A DNA stretch of 21,268 nt from a bacterium (lineage in GTDB: Bacteria; Patescibacteriota; Patescibacteriia; Patescibacteriales; GWE2-39-37). The first letter of the stretch is position 1. Each line of letters begins with the position of its first letter. Location of the stretch: positions 1 through 21,268 of the forward strand of contig JAJYMT010000033.1 of assembly GCA_021786695.1 (NCBI GenBank). Reading direction: 5' to 3'. The notes beneath the pieces are model-generated. The model searched no databases, was not told the DNA's origin, and saw only the letters and a list, made by a program, of their open reading frames with translations. Positions 11,180 to 18,805 of the stretch are shown here, piece by piece. Made by a program: the position numbers and the translations under genes.

Positions 11180-12763
11180 TTAAAGCACCCGATAAATGCG
11201 AAAATAGGAGTTGATGAATTTTAACTCATAATGCTTCCGGTCTTTTTCGAGCAGGATGGTAAAGGGCAACCTCGGATCGTTCCTGGCCAAAATAATATCG
11301 GTGCCGAAACGCTCTTTGATCAGATGGGGTATCATTTTTATGCTTTCTTTTTCGCTAATATCAGTACAATATGTCGGTCGGTTGCAATACAGGCCGCTGT
11401 TCGACAGGTTATACCACAACCAGTATAATTCATTGTCATATTCATAAAAAAAGGTCGGATCGAAGCCGGCCAGTTGCTTGTTTTGCTGGTCGAAAAAATA
11501 AACTTTCGGGAAATACGACCAGTTGTCGGCAAAAATCAAGGTACCGGGTTTGGTGTTGGCTTTGAGCCAATCGGTCGCTTCTGCAAAATACTGGTCGCGA
11601 TCAGGGCCGTTGAGCTTGTCATACCTGACGCCCGAAACCTGCAATAAATTATTAAGCACCAACACCGCCGCGATCGCCAACAGCAATTTTGATAACACAT
11701 CCACTCCTACCAGGCCCTTCATTCTCTGCTTTGCCAACCCGAAATCGTCCGAGGAGAAAAAACGCGAAACGACATAAGCGATGAATAGCCAGGCGAAAGG
11801 CATCCAAAAATCGGCGGTACGCGGCACGGTGAACATCAAGGCGAACCAGCCGAAGCTGAACAAAAACAAGAAAACCCCTGTCAGATCCCGGCGGTTTTTT
11901 TTGAAATCGCTGAAAAACAGAGCGACGGAAATCATATACAAGACAATGGCGATGAAACTGAAACTCACCGTATATTGGAAGCCGAGTTGCTGCACCTCGC
12001 CGCCGATCGGTAAAAAAACGCCGCTGAATCGCAGATACAGCACCTGCCAGATGTGCACGACCATCACAAAGACGTAATTCAGTCCCTCGGGATGGAGCGC
12101 CACTCCGGCAATCACGCCCGCGGTGGCGGTGATCAGCGGCCGCAAATTGATTTTTTTGGCGACAAACCATTCGGCCAGGAGATAAACAAAGGACAAAAAA
12201 ATGATCAGCGGCGACAGATTATAAAGCAGGGCGAAGACCAGCGATAAGACAAACAACTGGGGATATTTCCGCCGGTTGATAAGCCACCAGCCGAGCGGCA
12301 AAACGGACAGGGCAACAATGAAGGGCCGCTCCAAAAGCAGGCGGAATTGGAACAGGGCCGACGAGGAAAAAAATAAAATCGTCCAGATCAGCGGTTTGCG
12401 GATCGACAGGCGCGAAATCAGCCAATAGTAGACGGCGAAAATCAGGGAGGAAAGGGCGGCGGCGGCGAGCTTGACGCCCGCAAACAGTCCGAACAGATAG
12501 ATGAAGGCGGCCTGGATCAGATGGAATCCCCACCAGGGATCGACCGGAGCATAAGACAGAAAATTGAAAGCGATCCAGTTATCAAGATAGGTGAGATTTC
12601 CGGTCTCCACCATTTTATATGCGTGCCGGGCGTGATAATAACCGTCATCCCAATAGCCGGGGGTAGCCAGATTAATCGCGGCGAAGGGCAGAAAAAAACC
12701 GGCCCAAACGATTGTTGTCTTCGCGGCCAGCGGCAACTGATTAAATTTTTCCGAAATTTTCAT
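11180..12763 (-). CDS. GT-C type membrane glycosyltransferase
   Basis: 527 residues with about ten or more membrane helices and a soluble C-terminal domain (about 385-527). An acidic loop after the first helix, TPGYWDDGYYHARHAYKMVE (35-53), carries the paired aspartates and YYH of GT-C enzymes, such as the STT3/AglB oligosaccharyltransferases and the PMT/ArnT family. These use lipid-linked sugars and act outside the membrane. I infer transfer to protein or a surface polymer; the acceptor is unknown. The ATG at 12763 starts 2 nt after the truB stop; an earlier start would overlap truB. No Shine-Dalgarno, so coupling to truB is likely. Its stop is just 3' to the pilin promoter region. Confidence 0.75.
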   Translation of the reverse strand: MKISEKFNQLPLAAKTTIVWAGFFLPFAAINLATPGYWDDGYYHARHAYKMVETGNLTYLDNWIAFNFLSYAPVDPWWGFHLIQAAFIYLFGLFAGVKLAAAALSSLIFAVYYWLISRLSIRKPLIWTILFFSSSALFQFRLLLERPFIVALSVLPLGWWLINRRKYPQLFVLSLVFALLYNLSPLIIFLSFVYLLAEWFVAKKINLRPLITATAGVIAGVALHPEGLNYVFVMVVHIWQVLYLRFSGVFLPIGGEVQQLGFQYTVSFSFIAIVLYMISVALFFSDFKKNRRDLTGVFLFLFSFGWFALMFTVPRTADFWMPFAWLFIAYVVSRFFSSDDFGLAKQRMKGLVGVDVLSKLLLAIAAVLVLNNLLQVSGVRYDKLNGPDRDQYFAEATDWLKANTKPGTLIFADNWSYFPKVYFFDQQNKQLAGFDPTFFYEYDNELYWLWYNLSNSGLYCNRPTYCTDISEKESIKMIPHLIKERFGTDIILARNDPRLPFTILLEKDRKHYELKFINSYFRIYRVL

Positions 12764-12765
12764 AA

Positions 12766-13440
12766 TCAAGCGGCAAATAAAAACTGTTGCCAATCATTTG
12801 CGATCTCGGCAACGGTTTTCGCCTTGTTGATATTATAACCGTTTATGGCCGTACGTTCCAGCTCATAGAGGCAGGCGCCGCAGCCGAGCGAGCGCCCCAG
12901 GTCGTGCGCCAAGACGCGGATGTAAGTGCCGGAGGAGCAATGAACGGAAACGATTAAGTCCGGCCAAGCGTAGTGAATTAATCGCAGATCATAAATTTCA
13001 ATCGCGGACGGTTTCCTCTCGACGACCAGGCCGCGCCTGGCCAGTTCGTATAATTTCTTGCCGCCGACTTTCTTGGCGCTATACATCGGCGGTGTCTGTT
13101 CTTGGGCACCGACAAATCTTTTCAAAACCGCTTCGACCGCTGAAGGATCGACCGGAACGGCCGGCTCGATTTTTTTCACTTGGCCGGTGCGGTCATAAGT
13201 ATCGCTCTCCTCGCCCAAACGGATCATGGCGGTATATTTTTTATCCGCCTTGACGAAGCGATCGATTTCCCTGGTCGCCTCGCGCCCGACCGCCGCGATC
13301 AGCAAGCCCGAGGCGAACGGATCGAGCGTGCCGGCATGGCCGATCTTTCTGATGCCGGTTATGCGCCGCAGTTGATCGATGATATCGTGCGAAGTCGGAC
13401 CGCTCGGCTTGTCGATTAAAAGAAAACCGGAGGTAGTCAT
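12766..13440 (-). CDS. truB: tRNA pseudouridine-55 synthase
   Basis: TruB makes pseudouridine 55 in the T-loop of tRNAs. The 224-residue protein has the catalytic motif GHAGTLDPFASGLL with the nucleophilic aspartate at about D40, then YTAMIRLG, the TPPMYSAKKVGGKKLYELAR loop and the SSGTYIRVLAHDLG motif. I choose the ATG at 13440: an upstream ATG at 13449 overlaps a TATAAT -10 box (13453-13448), and only 7 nt separate that box from 13440, which suggests a leaderless mRNA. In many bacteria truB follows rbfA; here it reads divergently from infB, 150 nt away. Confidence 0.94.
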   Translation of the reverse strand: MTTSGFLLIDKPSGPTSHDIIDQLRRITGIRKIGHAGTLDPFASGLLIAAVGREATREIDRFVKADKKYTAMIRLGEESDTYDRTGQVKKIEPAVPVDPSAVEAVLKRFVGAQEQTPPMYSAKKVGGKKLYELARRGLVVERKPSAIEIYDLRLIHYAWPDLIVSVHCSSGTYIRVLAHDLGRSLGCGACLYELERTAINGYNINKAKTVAEIANDWQQFLFAA

Positions 13441-13508
13441 ATTGAACATTATATCACGCCGGTTCAAAAAACATTACCGGCCGGCTACGGCGGCCAGGCC
13501 CGTTCGGA

Positions 13509-13537
13509 TTGACTTAAGTGTAGTTTTATTGTAAATT
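13509..13537 (+). promoter_or_regulatory. Promoter of infB operon
   Basis: TTGACT (13509-13514), 17 nt, TAAATT (13532-13537). The leader to the infB start is about 50 nt and contains the hairpin at 13548-13575. Confidence 0.6.
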
Positions 13538-13547
13538 TATGCTAGCC

Positions 13548-13575
13548 CACGGAATTTATTCCGTGTTAATTTTTT
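13548..13575 (+). promoter_or_regulatory. Terminator-like hairpin in infB leader
   Basis: CACGGAAT (13548-13555) pairs with ATTCCGTG (13558-13565), followed by TTAATTTTTT. It ends 16 nt before the infB ATG. A truB terminator is excluded by orientation, so it is a leader element of infB. Confidence 0.5.
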
Positions 13576-13591
13576 CTAATAACCGGACCGG

Positions 13592-15559
13592 ATGAATGTA
13601 TCCGAATTGGCCAGAAAATTAAGGATTACGCCGAACGAACTGTTGGACAAACTGCCGCTTTTGGGGTTCGACATCGGCCGGCGCGCCATCAAGGTGGACA
13701 ACACCACCGCCAATCGCATCATGCGCGACTGGCCGATTTTGTCGCGCCGACTGGAAGCGATGCGCCAGGCGGAAAAAAAGATCGAGGAAAAAAAAGAAAT
13801 CGAGGCGCGCGGCAAAGTTGAGGTGGTCATCCCCGCCTTCATCACCGTGCGCGATTTTTCCGCGGCGCTCAAGCTGCCGGTCAACCGCATCCTGGCTGAA
13901 TTGATCAAGAACGGTATTTTCGCTTCGTTGAATGAAAAGATCGACTTCGAGACCGCGGCGATCGTGGGTGCGGACCTGGGTTTTGAGATGAAGCAGGCGG
14001 ATGCCGACTCGGACGCATCGCAAGACCAGTCGCACAAGATCACCACCATTCTCGGCAAAGAAAACGCCGAGGCGCTCGTCAGCCGGCCGCCGGTAGTGGT
14101 GGTAATGGGACACGTAGACCACGGCAAGACCAAACTGCTGGACGCGATCCGCCGCACCAACGTGATCGATACCGAAGCCGGCGGCATCACCCAGCATATC
14201 GGCGCCTACCAGGTTGAGCGTAAAGACCAGAAAATCACCTTTATCGATACGCCCGGCCACGAGGCCTTCACCGCCATGCGCAGCCGCGGCGCCCGCATCG
14301 CCGACATTGCGATTTTGGTGGTAGCGGCGGATGACGGCGTCAAGCCGCAGACCGTCGAGGCCTTCCGCATCATCGAAGCGGCAAAAATTCCTTTCATCGT
14401 CGCGATCAACAAGATTGATAAGCCGGAGGCCGACATCAACAACACCAAGCAGCAGCTCTCGACCCAGCTCGGCATCACCCCCGAGGACTGGGGCGGCAAA
14501 ACCGTCTGCGCGCCGATCTCAGCCAAAGCCGGTACCGGCATCGAGGAGCTTTTGGACATGATCCTACTGACCGCCGAGATGGAGACGGACAACATCAGGG
14601 CCAACCCGGAAGCGAGCGCCGTCGGCACCATCATCGAATCGCGCGTCTCGAAAGGCGAGGGGCCGGTTGCGACCGTGCTGATCCAGAACGGAACCTTGCG
14701 CATCGGCGATCAGCTGGTGTTCGACAACCAAGCATACGGCAAGGTACGGGCGCTCAAAAATTACCGCGGCGAAACGATCGAAGCGGCCGAGCCGGCCACG
14801 CCGGCAAAAATCATCGGTTTGAAAGTCGCACCCTCGGTCGGCGACATCCTGGAGGTCGGCAAAGGCGAGAGAATCAATCTGCGCAACCTGAAAACCGGCA
14901 CGGCCAAAATCGAGACGGCAATCGCGGCGCCGGCCGATGATGAATCGGTCAAAAAAATCAATCTGATCATCAAGGCGGACGTGCTCGGCTCGGCCGAAGC
15001 GATCGAAGAGTCGCTTGAAAAAATCAATTCGAATGAAGTCAAGGCCAATGTCATACTAAAAGGACTCGGTAACATCACCGAAGGCGACATTCTGCGCGCC
15101 GAGGCGGCCGGGGCCAAGATCCTGGGCTTCTCGGTCAAGGCGGTGCCGCTCGCCGAGAAATTGGCGCGCGAAAAAAACGTCACGATTAAGCTCTACCGCG
15201 TGATCTACGACCTGATTAACGAGATCAAGGCCGAGATGCAGACGCTGGTCTCGCCCGAACTGCGCCGGATCGATCTGGGAGTGATGAAGATCAAGGCGAT
15301 CTTCCGCTCTACCGGCAAAGAACAGATTGTGGGCGGCGTCGCCACCGGCGGACGGCTGGAAAAAGAAGCGCTGATCGAAGTGGAACGGGACGGACAAATC
15401 ATCGAAACCGGCAAACTGCTGTCACTCCAGGCCGGTAAACAAGATGTCGCCTCGGTCGAGAGCGGCCAAGAGTGCGGCATCAAGTACCAGGGCTCGCTTT
15501 TGAAAGAAAATGACCTGCTTCATTTTTATAAAGAAGAAAAGATCGTAAAGAAGCTGTAG
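13592..15559 (+). CDS. infB: Translation initiation factor IF-2
   Basis: A GTPase that brings initiator tRNA to the ribosome. The 655-residue protein has an N-terminal helical motif (MNVSELARKL, 1-10) and a second such module near 83-110, then the G-domain motifs: GHVDHGKT (173-180), GGITQHIGAY (197-206), DTPGH (219-223), NKID (273-276) and SAKAG (about 311-315). Domains II to IV follow. The disordered N-terminal extension of larger IF-2s is missing, as is common in small genomes. The ATG at 13592 has no Shine-Dalgarno. It heads a co-directional group with rbfA. Confidence 0.97.
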   Translation: MNVSELARKLRITPNELLDKLPLLGFDIGRRAIKVDNTTANRIMRDWPILSRRLEAMRQAEKKIEEKKEIEARGKVEVVIPAFITVRDFSAALKLPVNRILAELIKNGIFASLNEKIDFETAAIVGADLGFEMKQADADSDASQDQSHKITTILGKENAEALVSRPPVVVVMGHVDHGKTKLLDAIRRTNVIDTEAGGITQHIGAYQVERKDQKITFIDTPGHEAFTAMRSRGARIADIAILVVAADDGVKPQTVEAFRIIEAAKIPFIVAINKIDKPEADINNTKQQLSTQLGITPEDWGGKTVCAPISAKAGTGIEELLDMILLTAEMETDNIRANPEASAVGTIIESRVSKGEGPVATVLIQNGTLRIGDQLVFDNQAYGKVRALKNYRGETIEAAEPATPAKIIGLKVAPSVGDILEVGKGERINLRNLKTGTAKIETAIAAPADDESVKKINLIIKADVLGSAEAIEESLEKINSNEVKANVILKGLGNITEGDILRAEAAGAKILGFSVKAVPLAEKLAREKNVTIKLYRVIYDLINEIKAEMQTLVSPELRRIDLGVMKIKAIFRSTGKEQIVGGVATGGRLEKEALIEVERDGQIIETGKLLSLQAGKQDVASVESGQECGIKYQGSLLKENDLLHFYKEEKIVKKL

Positions 15560-15638
15560 TCGCGAATGGGCACGAATTCAACTCGAATTGCCCGAATTGA
15601 ATTCGTGATATTCGCAGTTAATTCGTAAGCATTCGCGA
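15560..15638. repeat. Nested palindrome filling infB-rbfA gap
   Basis: TCGCGAATG (15560-15568), right after the infB stop, pairs with CATTCGCGA (15630-15638), which ends on the A of the rbfA ATG. Inside, CACGAATTCAA (15571-15581) pairs with TTGAATTCGTG (15597-15607), and further ATTCG units fill the rest. It may hide or space the rbfA start in RNA. Confidence 0.75.
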
Positions 15639-15997
15639 TGAAAAAAAAGCCAAAAACCGGTGTTGCCAAAAAGAAGGGTGGACAAATCAATGAACTTCTG
15701 CGCGCCGAACTCGCCCACCTGATCAAAGAGCGGTTGGAACTGCCCGATGTACTGATCACCGTGGCTCAAGTCAGCTGTTCCGAGGATCTGAACCATGCCA
15801 AGGTGCTCGTTTCCATCCTGCCGGAGAAATTCACCGGCACCGCCCTGGAACAACTCCGCAAACACACCAGTGAATTCGCCAAAGCGTTGTTAAAAAAAAC
15901 CCGCCTGCGCCATATCCCGCGCCTGAATTGGCAAGTGGATGATACCGAGATCAAGGCGGCCCAGATCGACGAGGTCTTTAAACAATTGCGCAACTGA
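15638..15997 (+). CDS. rbfA: Ribosome-binding factor A
   Basis: RbfA helps 16S rRNA 5'-end maturation and is needed for 30S subunit assembly, notably in the cold. The 119 residues start with a lysine-rich tail and then follow the KH-like RbfA fold: INELLRAELAHLIKERLELPDVLITVAQVSCSEDLNHAKVLVS, then LRKHTSEFAKALLKKTRLRHIPRLNWQVDDT. The length is usual. The start lies at the end of the palindromic spacer after infB; no Shine-Dalgarno. It follows infB as in most bacteria. Confidence 0.92.
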   Translation: MKKKPKTGVAKKKGGQINELLRAELAHLIKERLELPDVLITVAQVSCSEDLNHAKVLVSILPEKFTGTALEQLRKHTSEFAKALLKKTRLRHIPRLNWQVDDTEIKAAQIDEVFKQLRN

Positions 15998-16034
15998 TAA
16001 ACAGCAATCAACCCCTGGGGGCAAGGAGGATGCC

Positions 16035-16613
16035 ATGATTGGTCGCGACAAGATTCTGCGGGCGGTCGACACGCTGGGCGAGTTGACGCTCCTGGAATAT
16101 TGTTCGAGCGTTGGAGGCGAGCCGGCATTTGAACGGCCGAAATCGCCAGGACAACTATTAACGCTTGCGAAAAAAATCGCTTCGACGATCAACCAGGACC
16201 GCACCTGGAACGGCAGGAGCAAGCATGCCGAGAACTATGCGCTCTGCCTGGCACACAACAAGGAGTACCGGTCGGCCTATCAACTGTTCCACGCCATCAT
16301 CCGCGGCAAAAAGGAAGTACTGGCGACGCCCTCTCGCAACAAGATGTTCGAGGAGGTGGCCTGCAAGCCGGGCAAGCTCGGGTACGAGGGTGCCTTCCAA
16401 TTCGCGCTCGTCTGCCTGAAATTCAAGGATGAGGAGGGGGCCATTAAACTCCTCCTGGAAATCGTCACCAAAGTGCCGACCAGGTGCTATCCGATCCGCC
16501 TCCAGGACATCCGGGTCGAGGCGCTGGAAAAACTGATCCGCCGTGGAGTGGCCGAACACCAAGGAAAGGATTTACGCAAGGAATTCGAAGCCGCCAAGGA
16601 ACATCAGTACTGA
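16035..16613 (+). CDS. Hypothetical helical-repeat-like protein
   Basis: I do not recognise this 192-residue protein. The ATG at 16035 is set by the strong Shine-Dalgarno AAGGAGG, about 6 nt upstream; the frame runs open further left but overlaps rbfA. It is soluble and rich in Ala, Leu, Lys and Glu. Helix pairs such as HAENYALCLAHNKEYRSAYQLFHAII (about 63-88) and YEGAFQFALVCLKFKDEEGAIKLLLEIV resemble TPR-like units. It sits between rbfA and the DHH phosphoesterase, which are usually neighbours, so it looks like an addition to the cluster. A good terminator follows. Confidence 0.8.
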   Translation: MIGRDKILRAVDTLGELTLLEYCSSVGGEPAFERPKSPGQLLTLAKKIASTINQDRTWNGRSKHAENYALCLAHNKEYRSAYQLFHAIIRGKKEVLATPSRNKMFEEVACKPGKLGYEGAFQFALVCLKFKDEEGAIKLLLEIVTKVPTRCYPIRLQDIRVEALEKLIRRGVAEHQGKDLRKEFEAAKEHQY

Positions 16614-16621
16614 ATCAAGGG

Positions 16622-16650
16622 AAAAGCCCCAGACAGCCGGGGCTTTTTTT
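16622..16650 (+). terminator. Intrinsic terminator of infB-rbfA group
   Basis: AAAGCCCC pairs with GGGGCTTT around agacagcc and is followed by more T residues (to 16650). It separates the infB group from the DHH gene, which has its own promoter. Confidence 0.85.
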
Positions 16651-16664
16651 ATTTAAATCAACCC

Positions 16665-16693
16665 TTGCCCCTCGACCCCGTTTGTGATATTTT
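16665..16693 (+). promoter_or_regulatory. Promoter of DHH phosphoesterase
   Basis: TTGCCC (16665-16670), 17 nt, TATTTT (16688-16693). Transcription would begin about 12 nt before the ATG at 16713, leaving a very short leader. Confidence 0.55.
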
Positions 16694-16712
16694 TATATAT
16701 CAACCAATTCAT

Positions 16713-17771
16713 ATGACCCATACGGAACTCGAAGTAAAATTCCATCGGGCTTATCAAAAAATATTGGCGGCGCGAAATATCCTGATCATCACCCATTTCA
16801 ATCCGGACGGCGACGGCCTGTCGGCCGTTTCTACCATGATCGATCTGATGGAAATTCTAGATAAGGAGTATCTGGCCTTCACCGCCAATGAACCGCCGGT
16901 CGTTTTTGCTTTTCTGCCGCACTTGGAAAAAATCCGCTACTTGGCCGAAGAACCTGTCCTGGGCGGCGCCGAAGGGCCTGTCCCGAGCAGCGCCGAGGGA
17001 CCGCGGCTTTCCGACGACCAAATTTTAAATTCGGATCTCTTCTCCCGATTCGATCTGATCCTGATCCTCGATTGCGGCTCGATGAGCCGGACCACGCTGG
17101 ATGAGCTGATCAAACAAAGGCGGCCGGAACAATACTTGATTGAAATCGACCATCATCCGAAAGTCGATGATTACACCGACCTGGAAATCCGCGACAGCGC
17201 CGCGGCGGCGACGGTCGAGCTGGTCTATCGTTTTTTCAAAGCAAACAAAATCGCCATTTCCAAAAATATGGCCAATTGTATCCTGACCGGCCTGATCACC
17301 GATACCGCCAGCTTTCTTTATCCGGCCACCTCGGACCTGACGGTGCAAATCGCCTCGGAGATGCTTTCGCTCGGCGCGCATCTGCCGCGAATCATGGAAA
17401 ATGTTCTTCGCAACAAAAGCTTGGAGGCGATGCGGCTTTGGGGCAAGGTGATGGCCAACCTGGTCATCAACAAAAAATACAACATTGCCGTCACCGCGCT
17501 CACCAACGAAGACATCAACGGCAGCGCGGCCAACAAAGAAGAGATGGATGGCATATCCGGCTTTCTTTCCAATCTTTACGGCGTCAACGCGATTCTTTTT
17601 ATGCGGGAAGAAAGGCCGGGTTTGTTGCGCGGCAATCTCCGCACGGCTCGTTCCGATGTCGATGTTTCGGCAATCGCCACGCTCTTCGGCGGCGGCGGCC
17701 ACGCCAAGGCCTCGGGCTTCACCATCGAAGGAAAGTTGGAAAAGACGGAGGGAGGATGGAGGGTGGTTTAA
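16713..17771 (+). CDS. DHH-family phosphoesterase (NrnA-like)
   Basis: A 352-residue DHH/DHHA1 enzyme of the NrnA type, which degrades nanoRNA or hydrolyses small nucleotides with Mn2+. Seen motifs: THFNPDGDGLSA (27-38), LDCGS (119-123), the name-giving IDHH (145-148), LITDTASF (194-201) and, in the DHHA1 domain, GGGGHAKASGF (326-336). The ATG at 16713 fits the promoter and family start. Residues 81-96 are an insertion made of two 8-residue units, PVLGGAEG and PVPSSAEG, coded by a 24-bp tandem repeat that belongs to an intergenic palindrome family. No Shine-Dalgarno. Whether the main substrate is oligoribonucleotide or pAp cannot be told. Confidence 0.9.
   Translation: MTHTELEVKFHRAYQKILAARNILIITHFNPDGDGLSAVSTMIDLMEILDKEYLAFTANEPPVVFAFLPHLEKIRYLAEEPVLGGAEGPVPSSAEGPRLSDDQILNSDLFSRFDLILILDCGSMSRTTLDELIKQRRPEQYLIEIDHHPKVDDYTDLEIRDSAAAATVELVYRFFKANKIAISKNMANCILTGLITDTASFLYPATSDLTVQIASEMLSLGAHLPRIMENVLRNKSLEAMRLWGKVMANLVINKKYNIAVTALTNEDINGSAANKEEMDGISGFLSNLYGVNAILFMREERPGLLRGNLRTARSDVDVSAIATLFGGGGHAKASGFTIEGKLEKTEGGWRVV
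16953..17000. repeat. 24-bp tandem repeat inside DHH gene
   Basis: Units 16953-16976 and 16977-17000 match at 19 of 24 positions. The second unit folds as GTCCC/GGGAC around gagcagcgccga. The same core (GAGCAGCGCCGA) appears on the - strand of the intergenic repeat cluster at 5760-5771. The frame is preserved. Confidence 0.8.
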
Positions 17772-17862
17772 GTTCAAAATTAAAAGTGCAAAGTTAAAAG
17801 TGTTGGAATATTTCGTCCCGCCAAGCGGGACTCAATAATTTTTAACTTTTAATTTTGAACTT
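17770..17862. repeat. 18-bp inverted repeat element before clpP
   Basis: AAGTTCAAAATTAAAAGT (17770-17787), which starts on the stop codon of the DHH gene, is the exact reverse complement of 17845-17862. Between the arms is a perfect GTCCCGC-caa-GCGGGAC hairpin (17815-17831). It may end the DHH transcript. The architecture, outer arms around a CCCGC hairpin, matches the tsaE element. Confidence 0.75.
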
Positions 17863-17877
17863 TTAACTGATGATTTG

Positions 17878-17906
17878 TTGACAAACGACTGCTTTAATCA
17901 TAAACT
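17878..17906 (+). promoter_or_regulatory. Promoter of clpP
   Basis: Consensus TTGACA (17878-17883), 17 nt, TAAACT (17901-17906). The leader is about 32 nt, A-rich, without Shine-Dalgarno. Confidence 0.7.
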
Positions 17907-17944
17907 TTAAAAACGGTTAAACGATAAAAATTAATGAAAAAAAT

Positions 17945-18529
17945 ATGCCTCTCATTCCCACAGTAATAGAAAAGTCGACTTACGGCGAACGCGCTTACGA
18001 TATTTATTCGCGCCTGCTCAAGGACCGGATAATCTTTTTGGGCGAGCCGATCAATGACCACGTCGCCAACATCGTGATCGCCCAATTCCTGTTTCTGGAC
18101 GCGGAAAACAAGGAAAAAGACATCAAGTTCTACATCAACTCCCCGGGCGGCTCGGTCTCGGCCGGCCTCGCGATCTATGACACCATGCAGTACATCAAGG
18201 CCGACGTGACGACCATTTGCGTGGGCATGGCGGCCAGCATGGCGGCCATCCTGCTCGCCGCCGGTGCCAAGGGCAAGCGCCTCGCCCTGCCGAACAGCGA
18301 AATAATGATTCATCAACTTATGGGCGGCATCGAGGGCCAGGCGACCGACATCAAGATCGGCGCCGAACGGATCCTGAAATTGAAAGACCGGCTGAACCAG
18401 ATACTCGCGAATCACACCGGACAAAAAACCTCCTCGGTGGAAAAAGACACCGACCGCGACCGCTTTATGTCGCCGGACGACGCTAAAAAATACGGCATCA
18501 TCGATAAAATCATCGCCAAAAGCATCTAG
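17945..18529 (+). CDS. clpP: ATP-dependent Clp protease proteolytic subunit
   Basis: The 194-residue serine peptidase forms the barrel of the Clp protease, which degrades proteins fed in by Clp ATPases. The catalytic triad is visible: S98 in GMAASMA, H123 in IMIHQ and D172 in DTDRDRFMS; the NSPGGSV oxyanion stretch (65-71) and the FLGEPIND hydrophobic-cleft segment are intact. No propeptide is apparent. The start lacks a Shine-Dalgarno. Own promoter upstream. No Clp ATPase gene is nearby. Confidence 0.97.
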   Translation: MPLIPTVIEKSTYGERAYDIYSRLLKDRIIFLGEPINDHVANIVIAQFLFLDAENKEKDIKFYINSPGGSVSAGLAIYDTMQYIKADVTTICVGMAASMAAILLAAGAKGKRLALPNSEIMIHQLMGGIEGQATDIKIGAERILKLKDRLNQILANHTGQKTSSVEKDTDRDRFMSPDDAKKYGIIDKIIAKSI

Positions 18530-18532
18530 GGC

Positions 18533-18561
18533 TTGCCAAATGCGGTCGGCCGTGTTAAATT
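18533..18561 (+). promoter_or_regulatory. Promoter of rny, with long leader
   Basis: TTGCCA (18533-18538), 17 nt, TAAATT (18556-18561), directly behind the clpP stop. It implies a leader of about 235 nt before the rny start at 18806. Confidence 0.55.
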
Positions 18562-18567
18562 AATTTT

Positions 18568-18805
18568 ATCCTTAATTAATTGAACAAACTAATTTCCGTT
18601 GCCCTCCGAAAGATTACCAATAAATTTCGGTAATACCGGCGAAATCGGTTTAACTTTAGCAAAAAATTGTTTTCCCTCCTGGAGATTAATCGAGTGTCAA
18701 ATCAACTCATTTTACATACCAACTTCTCCTTATAAGCCGGATCAAATCGGCTGTTTTTGCTATCGTGCCTCGCTCGGAACCTTCGGACAACGGAAGCGGT
18801 AATTT
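18568..18805 (+). promoter_or_regulatory. Long rny leader with terminator-like hairpin
   Basis: The 276-nt gap between clpP and rny contains ATTACC/GGTAAT and CCG/CGG hairpins (about 18612-18650) and, at 18735-18758, AGCCG/CGGCT followed by GTTTTT, a terminator-like structure about 48 nt before the ATG. A 67-codon open frame (TTG at 18599) runs through it to 4 nt before rny. A self-regulated leader or a small RNA ending at 18758 are both possible. Confidence 0.4.

Noticed and set aside
18599..18802. 67-residue ORF in the rny leader as a gene
   Set aside because: TTG start, no Shine-Dalgarno and no known motif; reported only as an oddity of the leader.
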